A stretch of 64,000 nt of DNA from Halalkalibacter akibai JCM 9157 (GTDB lineage Bacteria > Bacillota > Bacilli > Bacillales > Bacillaceae_D). The notes under the pieces were generated by a model. That model was not told where the DNA came from and did not search any database. It saw only the letters and a list, made by a program, of their open reading frames with translations. The position numbers were made by a program, and so were the translations under genes. Positions 47,613 to 59,873 of this stretch are shown in pieces; within the stretch, counting starts at the first letter, position 1; every line of letters starts with the position of its first letter. Where the stretch lies: the NCBI RefSeq assembly GCF_000513135.1, contig NZ_BAUV01000014.1, forward strand, positions 1 through 64,000, written 5' to 3'.

Positions 47613-48557
47613 CTAAACAGTTGGTTCACCTTCTGGTTGTTGTTTAGCAGTAAATTTTTTGCTTTTTAGTTGTTTTGCTTTCCAAATTAACCATAACTGT
47701 GCTGCGAGGAACATGGAAGAATATGTTCCTGCTACAAGTCCGATTAATAAAGCAAGCGCGAACGATCGTATTGCTTCTCCACCGAAAATAAAGATAGCTG
47801 CCGCTGCAAATACAACAGTTAAAACGGTATTAATGGAGCGAGCTAATGTTTGTGTCAAACTTTTATTGACGATTTTTCTCAAGTCTTCAAAATCTTTAAC
47901 TCGTTTTGCAAGCTTCATGTTTTCTCTTATCCGGTCAAATGTCACAATTGTATCATTAATGGAATATCCGACGATCGTTAACACGGCTGCTATAAAAGGA
48001 ACATTCACTTCTATTTGCAATAAACTAAATGCTGCAATGATAAAGAAAGCATCATGCAATAAAGCAACAATAGCTGCAATCCCATACAAAAATTCGAATC
48101 GAATTGTTACGTAAATAATGATACCAATAGAAGCGATTAGGACAGCAAAGAGAGCATTTCTAGCAAGTTCGCGTCCAATTAAAGGGTCCACAGTACTTAC
48201 ACTAGGCTCAGCTCCATATTTGTCTTGGTAGTATGTTTGAATTTGGGCAATTTCATCGGGCGTTAATACTCCAACAAAACCGACACTCGCCATCTCATTA
48301 TTATCTCCACCAAGCTGAACTGCATCAGGGGTAAATCCATCACCAATTTCAGCAAAGTCATTATAGACCTCTTCAGCTGTAATCGTCTCTGGAGCTAACA
48401 AATCTACTCTCGAGCCACTATCAAAGTCAATTCCGAGATTTAATCCTAACGTCAACAATAAAATAACTCCGATTAATGCAAAGGCACCAGAAAAGACAAA
48501 GAATTTTTTCTGATGTTTGACGAAATCGATCTCTTGATTTTGAAAATTAAAGTTCAC
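47613..48557 (-). CDS. secF: Protein translocase subunit SecF
   Basis: About 314 residues with six membrane helices and the periplasmic P4 domain. Signatures are LGIDFDSGSRVDLL, YVTIRFEFLYGIAAIVALLHD, GYSINDTIVTFDRIREN and LTQTLARSINTVLTVV. SecF with SecD uses the proton gradient to pull preproteins through SecYEG. GTG 48557 is set by AAGGAAGG at 8 nt; it overlaps the secD stop by 11 nt. In B. subtilis secD and secF are one fused gene; here they are two, and the proper start site argues that the split is real. Confidence 0.93.
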   Translation of the reverse strand: MNFNFQNQEIDFVKHQKKFFVFSGAFALIGVILLLTLGLNLGIDFDSGSRVDLLAPETITAEEVYNDFAEIGDGFTPDAVQLGGDNNEMASVGFVGVLTPDEIAQIQTYYQDKYGAEPSVSTVDPLIGRELARNALFAVLIASIGIIIYVTIRFEFLYGIAAIVALLHDAFFIIAAFSLLQIEVNVPFIAAVLTIVGYSINDTIVTFDRIRENMKLAKRVKDFEDLRKIVNKSLTQTLARSINTVLTVVFAAAAIFIFGGEAIRSFALALLIGLVAGTYSSMFLAAQLWLIWKAKQLKSKKFTAKQQPEGEPTV

Positions 48558-49851
48558 TGATTTCACCTTCCTTTACACCAAACCAACGATATTTCTTATT
48601 TAACGCACGACTATTAATCCATAATCCAAGCAAGAGGCGTGATCCATAAACAGCCGTAACAAAACTAGTTAAAATACTGACAATTAACATAACTGCAAAT
48701 CCTTGTACCGAGCTTGTCCCATAAGAGAACAAGACAGCTGCAGCAAGAATAGTTGTGATATTTGCATCTAAAATCGTTGATAACGATCTACGACTTCCTG
48801 CTTTAAAAGCTGACATTACTGATTTTCCTGAACGAATTTCTTCTTTTATTCGCTCGTATGTAATAATGTTTGCATCAACTGCCATCCCCACACCTAGAAT
48901 TAACGCTGCGATACCAGGAAGAGTCAAAACGGCATTCATCCAGTTAAATACTAATAACACAAGGTAAATGTATGTAGTAAGTGTAATAACAGCGATAACG
49001 CCCATAAAGCGATAATAGAATAGCATATATAAAAAGATTAACGCTACACCAATAAATCCTGCGTAAACCGTTTTCTGCATCGCTTGCTCACCTAAAGACG
49101 CTCCGACAGAATTTGAATACATTTCTTCCAGTTTCACAGGCAAGGATCCCGCATTTAACACTTCTGCAAGAAATTGTGTTTGGTCAACCGTGAAGCTCCC
49201 CGTTATGGTCGCTGTGTTACCAGGAATTACTTCAACTACTCGAGCCGCAGATAAATACTTAGGGTCTGCTTTCATCGCTTCAGCAGCATATGAGTCTACA
49301 CCTTCTTCAAAATCAAGCCACATAACTAATAAGTTTTCAGCTGGATCTCTTTGAAGCATATCTCTTGAAATTTGTTCCATTTGTCTTGCATCTTTTAACG
49401 TTAACGAAACGATAGGATCGTTCGTATCAGGGTTAAAAGTCGCTCTTGCGCCGTTTTGTTGTAAATCTGCTCCATCTACAAGCACTTCGTCATAAACATC
49501 GCGAATAGTTAAACTTGCCTCTGTAGCAAGAAGCTCTCTTGCTGTTTGCTGGTCTGCTACTCCCGCTAACTGCACTCGGACGCGATCCTCACCTTCAATA
49601 CGAATATTAGGCTCAGATACACCTAGTACATTAACACGCTGATTCAGAGCACTGACCGTGGCTCGTAATACCTCGTTATTTATTTCGTCTCCGTCATGTG
49701 CTGGCTCAACCTTGTATAAAATTTCAAAACCACCTTGAAGATCTAAGCCTAGCTTGATTTCCTTTGCGATTCCCATAACAGTTGAACCAATAACTCCTGC
49801 TAGGATGGCAACAATTAGGAAAAAAGCGAATATTCGTCCTTTTTTCACCAT
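48547..49851 (-). CDS. secD: Protein translocase subunit SecD
   Basis: About 434 residues. ATG 49851 follows AAGGAGG; upstream in-frame codons look non-coding. It has the first helix, LGLDLQGGFEILYKVEP (domain D1 start), the P1 domain with ALNQRVNVLGVSEPNI, and five further helices with GVGMAVDANIITYERIKEEI, whose Asp is part of the proton path. It works with SecF and YajC (both in this window). Confidence 0.94.
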   Translation of the reverse strand: MVKKGRIFAFFLIVAILAGVIGSTVMGIAKEIKLGLDLQGGFEILYKVEPAHDGDEINNEVLRATVSALNQRVNVLGVSEPNIRIEGEDRVRVQLAGVADQQTARELLATEASLTIRDVYDEVLVDGADLQQNGARATFNPDTNDPIVSLTLKDARQMEQISRDMLQRDPAENLLVMWLDFEEGVDSYAAEAMKADPKYLSAARVVEVIPGNTATITGSFTVDQTQFLAEVLNAGSLPVKLEEMYSNSVGASLGEQAMQKTVYAGFIGVALIFLYMLFYYRFMGVIAVITLTTYIYLVLLVFNWMNAVLTLPGIAALILGVGMAVDANIITYERIKEEIRSGKSVMSAFKAGSRRSLSTILDANITTILAAAVLFSYGTSSVQGFAVMLIVSILTSFVTAVYGSRLLLGLWINSRALNKKYRWFGVKEGEISEL

Positions 49852-49957
49852 ATTTTTGTTCTTCCTCCTTAGATTTAACCAACTACGTTCCATCCGTAAT
49901 CTATTTAAATACAATATTTCTATTATAGCTTTTCAGGAAATTCTCTGTCAATTTCTT

Positions 49958-50233
49958 CTAAGATTCATATTCAGCAAACCAATCGGCTGGCTCTTGGTAA
50001 GCATGAATTGTGAGCCATGTCATAAATGTTTGAGGTTTAAGTGTTAATATGACATTCACAAAGTGATGCATGTGGATAAATTCTTTTTTCTTTCTTAGTT
50101 GGTACAACACACAATCCCAAACCTCATCAACTGTCGCACGATCATAACCAAGAAAATGTAACTCATCTACTTTACTTATTAAAGCTGGTTCGATATCACT
50201 ACGCCAAACCTCAAATTGTTGCTTCCCCGTCAT
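49958..50233 (-). CDS. comN: Post-transcriptional regulator ComN-like
   Basis: A 91-aa cytoplasmic protein of the ComN (YrzD) family. In B. subtilis ComN controls comE mRNA, and so DNA uptake, and is localised through DivIVA. The sequence shows EVWRSDIEPALISKVDELHFLGYD, VDEVWDCVLYQLRKKKE and TLKPQTFMTWLTIHAYQE, typical of the family. It lies between secD and a small-molecule exporter gene. Confidence 0.8.
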   Translation of the reverse strand: MTGKQQFEVWRSDIEPALISKVDELHFLGYDRATVDEVWDCVLYQLRKKKEFIHMHHFVNVILTLKPQTFMTWLTIHAYQEPADWFAEYES

Positions 50234-50244
50234 CTTAATCCTCC

Positions 50245-50730
50245 TTAGAAAATTGAATACATGAAACTAGCGACTCCAACCCCTGCAATTACGACACCTG
50301 TAGCAATTGCCGTAAACGCATAACGCCAAGGGATAAAAAAGAGAATGGCTGCAAGGCAGGCTGAATATGCCCCAGTAGTTGGCAGCGGAATCGCTGTAAA
50401 TAAAATTAATCCAATTGCACCAAACTTCTCTACTTTATCACTCTTTTTCATTGTACGCTGATAAAGCCAATCATAAAATCGTTTATAAAAAGAAAATCGA
50501 AGCATCCACTTACTAATAGGTTGAAATAACAGAAGGATTGGAATGATTGGTAATAAATTCCCTCCGATGCCGTACAAAAGAGCTTCCCAATAACTAAATC
50601 CCATTTGATGAGCAACAGGAATGCCTCCCCTTAACTCTAAGATTGGTAATGCCGAAATAAATATTACAAGTAGTTCAGGTGGTAAAAAACCAAAATGATC
50701 AAAAATAAATTGTTTAATTGCATCTTTCAC
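50245..50730 (-). CDS. Small multidrug-export-type membrane protein
   Basis: A 161-aa membrane protein of the COG2426/Sm_multidrug_ex family. It shows SALPILELRGGIPVAHQMGFSYWEA, GNLLPIIPILLLF and FTAIPLPTTGAYSACLAA, with four or five helices. The family is DedA-like, and real drug export has not been shown for most members. It is 11 nt upstream of comN, in the same operon. Confidence 0.85.
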   Translation of the reverse strand: MKDAIKQFIFDHFGFLPPELLVIFISALPILELRGGIPVAHQMGFSYWEALLYGIGGNLLPIIPILLLFQPISKWMLRFSFYKRFYDWLYQRTMKKSDKVEKFGAIGLILFTAIPLPTTGAYSACLAAILFFIPWRYAFTAIATGVVIAGVGVASFMYSIF

Positions 50731-50953
50731 AGTAGTCTTCCCTCCAAGTGTTTGTATAGTTTTAGGCGTTTACAATCAAATTCTCTCCTAGGGAACAATT
50801 TAATGCGATAAGCATTCTAATAAACGTTCCTACTTTACTATCAACAAGAATTCTATAAAACCTCCATATACTTGTCATGCTTGACCCACTATTAAGCATA
50901 TAAATAATAGCGCAAAATATCCATCATTTTTTTATGAAGGTAGGGGCTATTAC

Positions 50954-52525
50954 ATGACGAAGCAAACATTTCTTAAAGGAGCACTGATTTTAATTATCGC
51001 CGGTCTTATTACAAGATTTCTAGGCTTCGTGAATAGAATCGTAGTTGCTAGAATTATGGGAGCTGAAGGGGTAGGCTTATATATGATGGCTGTCCCAACC
51101 TTACTCCTTGTCATTACATTAACTCAGCTTGGATTACCAGTTGCTATTTCTAAGCTAGTTGCAGAGGCAGAAGCTACTAACGATCGTCCACGTATCAAAA
51201 AAATCTTAGTTGTATCTTTAACTGTAACAAGTATTTTAAGTGTTATTTTTACGATCGCTATGATTGCTTTTGCACCGTTCGTTTCAAATTATCTGCTAAC
51301 CGATAAAAGAGCTTATTACCCATTAATTGCAATTGCTCCGATTGTACCGATCGTTGCACTTTCTTCCGTAATGCGAGGGTACTTCCAAGGACGTCAGAAT
51401 ATGAAACCAACAGCTTATTCTCAAGTCATTGAGCAAGTGGTGCGAATAACACTCGTAGCTATTATGACGACCGCCTTTTTGCCAATGGGTGTTGAATACG
51501 CTGCTGCAGGTGCGATGATTTCGGTCGTAATCGGGGAATTTGCTTCTTTGCTTTATATGATTCTGATGTTTAAACGAAAAAAACGTTTTCGTCTTCGCCG
51601 CGATTTCTTTTCCTATGCAAAAGAAGGAAAGCAAACGTTTCGTGATTTAATGGCCATTTCCCTTCCAGCAACAGGTAGTCGTCTTATTGGCTCCATATCG
51701 TTATTTTTTGAACCGATTGTCGTGGCTCAAAGCTTAGCACTTGCTGGAGTAGCAACTGTGATCGCTACAAGTCAGTACGGGGAACTTGCCGGGTTTGTTA
51801 TTCCCGTTTTATTATTACCAACCTTTATTACGTATTCATTATCTGTTTCCCTTGTCCCAGCTATAAGTGAAGCATCTGCAAAAAAACACTATAAAACGAT
51901 TCACCATCGATTAAACCAAGCATTACGATTAGCGTTATTATCGGGTGGTATTTCAGCCGTTATCCTTTATGTATTTGCAGAGTCAATTATGGATTTAATG
52001 TATGATGCGCCAACCGTAGCGACTTACTTAAAACTCATGGCTCCATTCAGTATTTTCTTGTATTTCCAAGGCCCACTACAAGCTACTTTGCAAGCATTAG
52101 ATCTAGCCAAAGCTGCGATGATGAACAGTTTATTTGGAGCAATAGTAAAAATAGCCGCCATCTTTGTTTTAGCATCTAGACCTGAACTCGGAATCATGGG
52201 AGCCGCTCTTGCTATTGTTATCAGCTTTGTTTTAGTTACCTTACTTCATTTCGCTTCAGTCGCGAAAACCATTAGTTTTACAATAGATACAAAAATGATC
52301 TTAAAATCTATTCTGCTAATCGCTGCGTCCACTTGGATCGGTTTTGTATTTTCCAACTACGCCTTTTCATCCTTTACTCAACTATGGCAAACAGTACTTG
52401 CGATTGGAGCGACTACGGTATTTTACTCTGGCCTCATGCTTATCCTGGGTCTTATCAAAAAAGATGAGGCAAATCGCATTCCAATTGTCGGTAAATGGGT
52501 AGGTTCGCTTATTCCAGGTAAATAA
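50954..52525 (+). CDS. spoVB: Stage V sporulation protein B, lipid flippase family
   Basis: A 523-aa MOP/MATE-like protein with about 14 helices, of the SpoVB/MurJ family. SpoVB is needed for the spore cortex and probably flips a lipid-linked precursor. It starts with TFLKGALILIIAGLITRFLGFVNRIVVARIMGAEGVGLYM, whose Arg-rich first helices are diagnostic. ATG 50954 is preceded by GAAGGTAGGGG. It is divergent from the comN operon and beside yrbG, as in B. subtilis. Confidence 0.93.
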   Translation: MTKQTFLKGALILIIAGLITRFLGFVNRIVVARIMGAEGVGLYMMAVPTLLLVITLTQLGLPVAISKLVAEAEATNDRPRIKKILVVSLTVTSILSVIFTIAMIAFAPFVSNYLLTDKRAYYPLIAIAPIVPIVALSSVMRGYFQGRQNMKPTAYSQVIEQVVRITLVAIMTTAFLPMGVEYAAAGAMISVVIGEFASLLYMILMFKRKKRFRLRRDFFSYAKEGKQTFRDLMAISLPATGSRLIGSISLFFEPIVVAQSLALAGVATVIATSQYGELAGFVIPVLLLPTFITYSLSVSLVPAISEASAKKHYKTIHHRLNQALRLALLSGGISAVILYVFAESIMDLMYDAPTVATYLKLMAPFSIFLYFQGPLQATLQALDLAKAAMMNSLFGAIVKIAAIFVLASRPELGIMGAALAIVISFVLVTLLHFASVAKTISFTIDTKMILKSILLIAASTWIGFVFSNYAFSSFTQLWQTVLAIGATTVFYSGLMLILGLIKKDEANRIPIVGKWVGSLIPGK

Positions 52526-52555
52526 AGTCATAAGCTAAGCCAAATGCACGTATGT

Positions 52556-52603
52556 TAAAAAGCCTGTTGGAGTTGAAATACTACTCTTAACAGGCTTTTA
52601 TAA
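52556..52603 (+). terminator. Terminator after spoVB
   Basis: The arms AAAGCCTGTT/AACAGGCTTT with an inner GAGT/ACTC pair and a short T run. Confidence 0.75.
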
Positions 52604-52628
52604 TGGTCAACCACCTACCTTAATCAAC

Positions 52629-52677
52629 AATAAGCTCACTTCTTCGCTTCATTCAAGCAAAGAAGTGAGCTTATTAT
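52629..52677. terminator. Terminator after yrbG
   Basis: Long arms AAGCTCACTTCTT(C/T)GCTT and complement around a 5-nt loop. It lies at the 3' end of the minus-strand yrbG, with AT-rich flanks on both sides. Confidence 0.75.
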
Positions 52678-52681
52678 GTTA

Positions 52682-53332
52682 CTATTCATCCTTTAGATCT
52701 ACAAAGAAAGTATCTTTATCTTTTAAAGCACAATAAGATATTTTCTTGATATCTCGGTAACCAATCTTTCGCATTTGTTGCCTTAACCATAATGGAGTTT
52801 GATTTATTTGCTCTAAATGATCGTCTTGTACTTTTCCATCTAATATAAGAGGTAGTGGCATAAGTGGTGGTTGTTCTTCCCCTTCTTGCTTTTCTACAAC
52901 AGATAATTTACCAGACGGCTCTAAAATAGCAAATTCAACGTCCGATAATTTACTAATTTTATTTTGCCTTAATTGAACAAGAAGATCATCAAAATTATAC
53001 CGCTGTTTCCTCATTTCCTTCTCATCAATCTTCCCTTCATTAATTAAAACAGAAGGTTTCCCATCAATTAATTTTCTAAGATGGTTACTCTTTAACGATA
53101 TTAAGGCTAAGGCTATCTGAATAGCCGAAAGAATCACAATTGGAATGATTGAATACATCATTGGCACGTCAATATTTTCTATTGAAACAACCGCTAATTC
53201 GGCAATCATTATGGAAACAACAAAATCTAAAACCGAAAGTTGTCCGATCTCCCTCTTTCCCATAAACCTTAGCACAAAGAGAATAATGAAGTAGATGAAT
53301 ATCGTCCTGAGCAAGATTGTCATGTAATCCAT
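52682..53332 (-). CDS. yrbG: DUF421 membrane protein YrbG
   Basis: A 216-aa protein of the YetF/YrbG (DUF421) family. Three N-terminal helices include FVLRFMGKREIGQLSVLDFVVSI, the diagnostic block. The cytoplasmic part has KPSVLINEGKIDEKEMRKQRYNFDDLLVQLRQ and EFAILEPSGKLSVV. Function is unknown; related YetF proteins appear in spore membranes. It matches the B. subtilis order spoVB-yrbG-yrzE. Confidence 0.88.
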   Translation of the reverse strand: MDYMTILLRTIFIYFIILFVLRFMGKREIGQLSVLDFVVSIMIAELAVVSIENIDVPMMYSIIPIVILSAIQIALALISLKSNHLRKLIDGKPSVLINEGKIDEKEMRKQRYNFDDLLVQLRQNKISKLSDVEFAILEPSGKLSVVEKQEGEEQPPLMPLPLILDGKVQDDHLEQINQTPLWLRQQMRKIGYRDIKKISYCALKDKDTFFVDLKDE

Positions 53333-53413
53333 CGGTTCCCTCCTCCTTGTACATATCTAACTTTAGTATGACCGAAGGAGAGAAACACATGATTTGTAGC
53401 TTTTGGAAACAAG

Positions 53414-54702
53414 CTACATGAACTGATATAAATAACGAATATAAAGATAAACTGTTGAAATAATAAAGGAAACAATCGCAATTGGGAAGCCAACTTTTAG
53501 AAATTCCCAATAACTAAATGAATGTTTATTTTTTACCGCAATTCCAGCAACAATGACATTTGCCGTTGCTCCAATAATCGTTGCATTTCCTCCAAGACAA
53601 GCCCCTAGCGCTAAAGCCCACCATAAAGGATCTAAATTACTCATCCCAAACTCTTGAAATTCAAGGATGACCGGAATCATTGCTGCTACAAAAGGGATAT
53701 TATCAACAAATCCGGATAAAATACCTGAACCCCATAAAATAAACATGGCCGTTTTCGGAAGATCTCCTTCTGTGTAGTAAATGATTGATTTGGCAATCTC
53801 ATCGATAATCCCAACTTCTTTTAGTCCACCTACGAGCATAAACAGTCCAACAAAGAAAAAGAGTGTAACCCATTCAACGGATCGGAATACCTCTTCCATG
53901 TCTTGCTCCTCATGAGTGATCAACATTAATAAAAGCGCTCCAACCATAGCAATACTTGTTAAATCAACTTGGATAAGCGGCTGAAAAACAAAAGCTAATG
54001 TTGTCATCGTAAGAACTGAAACTGATTTAATTAACAACTTTTTATCCTTAATATATGTAGTTGGATCAAGAGCTAACAATTTAGCTTGATCTTCTTTTGA
54101 AACAACAAGTTGTTTCTTATACAAGATGACCAAACCAAACATGACAACAGCAAAAATAATGATAACAACTGGACTTAAGTGAATTAAAAAATCATTGAAC
54201 GTAAGATGCTCAACAGCTTGCCCAATCATTAAATTTGGGGGATCCCCAATTAAAGTTGCTGTTCCTCCAATATTAGACGCCATGACAATTGTTAGTAAAA
54301 AAGGCACAGCCGGAAGCTTCAACAAAGAAGTTAGTGTGAAAATAATAGGAACAATTAATAAAACCGTTGTCACATTATTTAAAAAAGCTGATCCGAACGC
54401 TGTCAAAGACGATATGACAATCAACAACGGAATCGGTCTCCCTTGCACCGCTCTCGCTAACGACACGGCTACATACTCAAAAAATCCACTTTGGCTCGTA
54501 ATTGAGACTAAAATCATCATGCTAATAAAAGCGTAATCGTATGCCAATCTATATGGTGCAAAAAAGCTGCATTGATTTCATATACACCAAATACAAGCAT
54601 GAGTACTCCACCGAAGCAGGCAATGACAGCTCGGTTTAATTTTTCTGTAATGATAAAGAAATAACTGCAAAGAAAGATAATTAACGCTAAGGTAACCCCC
54701 AT
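53414..54702 (-). pseudogene. ArsB/NhaD-type ion transporter, frameshifted
   Basis: A member of the ion-transporter superfamily (ArsB/NhaD/CitMHS type). From ATG 54702 (GAGGAG, 7 nt) the first frame codes one and a half helices, up to HIDWHTITLLL, then a stop. The rest (MMILVSITSQSGFFEY, FGSAFLNNVTTVLLIVP, NIGGTATLIGDPPNLMIG, SGFVDNIPFVAAMIPV, GGNATIIGATANVI) is in another frame. Adding one base at 54522 (TTAGCATG to TTAGGCATG) rejoins them into about 430 residues. Both NIGG...DPPN and GGNAT...N hairpins of the transport core are intact. Substrate (arsenite, Na+ or organic anion) is not clear. It is an insertion relative to B. subtilis. Confidence 0.85.
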
Positions 54703-54860
54703 GTTTGTACTCCTCTCCTCCATTTCTACCATCCTATGACAGACGAGCTTGAAACATGTCCGAATTTCTAGACAAGCAAAATCTTGCTTCTATTTTGAAC
54801 AAGCCTGAATAAGCTGTAATAAGGGTTTTTAATTTCCTAATTGAAAGGAGAGAGATTTTC

Positions 54861-55238
54861 TTGGCTTATCGAGGATTTTTTCCAGCAGTTTTATTTGGGT
54901 TAACAACGATTCTTTTGATTGCACTTTCATTTAGTTTCGTCGTCTCACTTGTTTTGTCTTTTTCAAGTTTAACAGAACACTCTGTTAAATGGCTTATTAC
55001 GATCGTTGCCTTTGTTACGATGTTTTTAGGAGGAACTATTTCTGGAGCAAAAGCAAAAGAAAAAGGTTGGATCGCAGGAGCATTCACCGCATTACTATTT
55101 TCCCTTTTGACATTCTTAATCCAATATTTAGGTTACAATAATACTTTCACAAGCGAACAATATCTGTTCCATGGAGGCTATATTTTAGTGGCAGCTATCG
55201 GTGGCATTATTGGGGTAAACCTTTCAAGCAATAAATAA
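54861..55238 (+). CDS. yrzE: YrzE family membrane protein
   Basis: A 125-aa protein with four helices of the TIGR04086 family (YrzE). It has a TTG start with AAAGGAG 10 nt upstream. Blocks such as FLGGTISGAKAKEKGWIAGAF are typical. It converges with yajC across a bidirectional terminator. Function is unknown. Confidence 0.8.
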   Translation: MAYRGFFPAVLFGLTTILLIALSFSFVVSLVLSFSSLTEHSVKWLITIVAFVTMFLGGTISGAKAKEKGWIAGAFTALLFSLLTFLIQYLGYNNTFTSEQYLFHGGYILVAAIGGIIGVNLSSNK

Positions 55239-55241
55239 AGT

Positions 55242-55276
55242 AAAAAAGAGCGCGGCTTATGCTGCGCTCTTTTTTA
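55242..55276. terminator. Bidirectional terminator between yrzE and yajC
   Basis: The arms AAAAAAGAGCGC/GCGCTCTTTTTT give an intrinsic terminator for both convergent genes. Confidence 0.88.
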
Positions 55277-55282
55277 TGTAAA

Positions 55283-55549
55283 TCAATCTGGGTTTACAAC
55301 TTCCCTTACAGCTGCACGATCAAATGTTAGCTTGCGGTTATCGTTTACAAGAATCACCATAACATCGTCGTCAACTGAATCAATCGTACCGTGGATACCA
55401 CCGATTGTAATGATTTTATCTCCGCGTTTTAATGCGTTATGCATTTCACGGATTGCTTTTTGCTTCTTTTGTTGTGGACGAATGAGTAAGAAGTAAAAAA
55501 TAGCAAACATTAAAATAAGTGGAAGTAACGTTCCAAAAATCTCCATCTT
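55283..55549 (-). CDS. yajC: Preprotein translocase subunit YajC
   Basis: An 88-residue single-helix protein. ATG 55549 follows AAAGGGGGG. The helix and basic flank (LMFAIFYFLLIRPQQKKQKA) and KRGDKIITIGGIHGTIDSV are diagnostic. It associates with SecDF, also present in this window, and lies right after tgt. Confidence 0.95.
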   Translation of the reverse strand, partial: KMEIFGTLLPLILMFAIFYFLLIRPQQKKQKAIREMHNALKRGDKIITIGGIHGTIDSVDDDVMVILVNDNRKLTFDRAAVREVVNPD

Positions 55550-55603
55550 TATCCCCCCTTTCATTAATAAAAAGTAAGTGAGTAGCTATAAACGCGTCAC
55601 TTA

Positions 55604-57780
<2,177 letters not shown>

Positions 57781-57865
57781 GTTTAATTCACCTTTTTAAG
57801 TCAAAATAATTGCCTGCTTAACATATCTTGATTATCATATCGAATCCAGGAACCCCTTGCAACTG

Positions 57866-58084
57866 TTACCTGAACCGTCCGATTATAAAAAACACTAATG
57901 ATAATATTACGCTAACGATGATACTCGTCATTAAAGGAAAATAGAAAGTCGTATTTTCACGTTTAATTAAAATATCACCAGGTAGTTTCCCAAGTGGAAT
58001 ATAGCGTCCAATCGCAAACCAGACAATTCCAACTAGAATAAAGAGTATGCCAATAATAATTAACATTTTTGGAAAAGAACTCAT
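57866..58084 (-). CDS. DUF2905 membrane protein
   Basis: A 72-aa protein with two helices and the family signature IGRYIPLGKLPGDILIKRENTTFYFPLMT of DUF2905. It overlaps the ruvB stop by one base and so belongs to the ruvA-ruvB transcript. Such a small gene is conserved between ruvB and queA in bacilli; function is unknown. Confidence 0.88.
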   Translation of the reverse strand: MSSFPKMLIIIGILFILVGIVWFAIGRYIPLGKLPGDILIKRENTTFYFPLMTSIIVSVILSLVFFIIGRFR

Positions 58085-59082
58085 TAATTCGGAACCTCCA
58101 AATTAAAATGCTGATAACAGGCAGCTGTTACAACCCTTCCTCTCGGCGTACGTTGGATAAATCCAATTTGCAATAAATAAGGTTCATAAACATCTTCAAT
58201 CGTATCAGGTTCTTCACCAATTGTTGCAGATATGGTTTCAAGTCCAACCGGCCCACCACGATATTTCTCAATCATCCCAAATAATAATTTATGATCAATA
58301 TGATCAAGACCAAGGGCGTCTACTTGTAAATCTCTAAGAGCATTTTGAGCTAACGTTAGAGTAATCGTTCCATCCCCTTTAACTTGAGCAAAATCACGTA
58401 CACGTCTTAGTAGTCGATTGGCAATACGAGGAGTCCCTCTAGAACGTCTTGCTATTTCCCCCGCAGCATCATCATCAATGCTCGTCTGAAAAATATCAGC
58501 AGTCCTACTAACTATAATAGCCAATTCTGCCTCAGTATAATACTCTAATCGCGCAAGTACTCCAAATCGATCTCTTAAAGGTGCTGATAACATGCCAGCT
58601 CTTGTTGTTGCCCCTACTAACGTAAATGGTGGTAAATCTAACCTAACTGATCTTGCCGTAGGGCCTTTTCCAATAACAATATCAAGACAGAAATCCTCCA
58701 TTGCTGGGTATAGAACTTCTTCCACCATGCGATTTAGCCTATGTATTTCATCAATAAAAAGGACGTCTCCAGGTTCTAAAGATGTAAGGATAGCTGCTAA
58801 ATCACCTGGTCGTTCAATCGCTGGCCCAGAGGTCGTCCGCATTTGAACCCCCATTTCAGCTGCAATTATTCCCGACAGTGTGGTTTTTCCTAAACCTGGA
58901 GGACCATATAAGAGAACATGATCCAAACATTCCTCTCGCATTTTGGCAGCTTCCATAAATATAGAAAGATTTTTTTTTACTTTCTCTTGTCCAATATATT
59001 GTTCAAGCTTCAGCGGACGAATGGACTGGTCAATGGAGTCTTCCAACCCATGAGCTTCAGCTGAGATCATTCGTTCTTCCAC
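58084..59082 (-). CDS. ruvB: Holliday junction helicase RuvB
   Basis: A 332-residue AAA+ motor that drives branch migration with RuvA. GTG 59082 is 8 nt after AGGAGG; an in-frame GTG at 59091 overlaps that site, so I prefer the later one. Walker A is [10 protein letters not shown], Walker [11 protein letters not shown], sensor 1 LVGATTRAG, and the winged helix ends [18 protein letters not shown]. It is 15 nt downstream of ruvA. Confidence 0.97.
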   Translation of the reverse strand: MEERMISAEAHGLEDSIDQSIRPLKLEQYIGQEKVKKNLSIFMEAAKMREECLDHVLLYGPPGLGKTTLSGIIAAEMGVQMRTTSGPAIERPGDLAAILTSLEPGDVLFIDEIHRLNRMVEEVLYPAMEDFCLDIVIGKGPTARSVRLDLPPFTLVGATTRAGMLSAPLRDRFGVLARLEYYTEAELAIIVSRTADIFQTSIDDDAAGEIARRSRGTPRIANRLLRRVRDFAQVKGDGTITLTLAQNALRDLQVDALGLDHIDHKLLFGMIEKYRGGPVGLETISATIGEEPDTIEDVYEPYLLQIGFIQRTPRGRVVTAACYQHFNLEVPN

Positions 59083-59097
59083 AGGGATCACCTCCTT

Positions 59098-59703
59098 TTA
59101 GCCTTTTAACATTAATTGAAGAGCCTTTTTAATATAAGCATCTGTCGTCAAATTTTCCTCTTTTAAATGAGGTCGAACTTTTTTGAGCTCTTTTTCCACA
59201 TAACCTAAAGCACTTAATGCTTCCATTGCTTCTTCTAACTGCTTATTTTCCGTTGTTTTCTGTGAAATAGCAATCACTTCTGGTTTAAACAAATTCGGTG
59301 CAAAGTCACCTAGCTTTCCTTTAAGGTCAAGAATAATTTGACGAGCTGTTTTTTTCCCTACACCTGGGAATTTCACTAAATATGATTCATCTTCTTCCTC
59401 TATAGCATGAACTACGTGCTCTGGTTGTCCTGAAGCTAAAATTGCTAAAGCTCCCTTAGGTCCAATTCCTGAGACATTTAATAATTTTTCAAATAAAGCT
59501 CTCTCGTCTTTTGTTTGAAATCCGTATAAGCGGATTAAATCTTCTCTTACATAGTGGAATGTATACACCATTACATCTTGCTCTAAATAGCTTGAGTAAC
59601 TGTACGGATTTGGACAAAACACTTGATAGCCCAGTCCATTATGATCTATCACAACATATTGTGTGTTTATATCCACCAAAGTACCTTTAACAAATTCAAT
59701 CAA
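59098..59703 (-). CDS. ruvA: Holliday junction binding protein RuvA
   Basis: A 201-aa protein that tetramerises on four-way junctions. The OB-fold N-terminus ([23 protein letters not shown]), two helix-hairpin-helix motifs ([30 protein letters not shown]) and the C-terminal RuvB-contact domain are all present. It is first in the ruvA-ruvB-DUF2905 unit. Confidence 0.97.
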   Translation of the reverse strand: MIEFVKGTLVDINTQYVVIDHNGLGYQVFCPNPYSYSSYLEQDVMVYTFHYVREDLIRLYGFQTKDERALFEKLLNVSGIGPKGALAILASGQPEHVVHAIEEEDESYLVKFPGVGKKTARQIILDLKGKLGDFAPNLFKPEVIAISQKTTENKQLEEAMEALSALGYVEKELKKVRPHLKEENLTTDAYIKKALQLMLKG

Positions 59704-59799
59704 GTCATTCTTCCTCTCTACATACGAACATTTATTTCTATTTTAGCATAAACAGAAAGAACTCGTTAGTTTAAAACAAAAGGCGTGTGAAAAGAGCTA

Positions 59800-59873
59800 A
59801 ACAAAAAGAAAGAGTGACTCGTAAGTAGTCCCTCTTATGGTCGGGAGACTAAACAAAGAGTCACTCTCTTGTT
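59800..59873 (-). terminator. Terminator after bofC
   Basis: Outer arms GAGTGACTC/GAGTCACTC and an inner AGTcCCTC/GGGagACT stem, followed on the minus strand by TTTCTTTTTG. Confidence 0.75.

Noticed and set aside
48540-48570. secD/secF boundary as a sixth frameshift
   Set aside because: secF has its own well-spaced Shine-Dalgarno and start; a single-base insertion does not create a smooth fusion. Kept only as a low-interest note.
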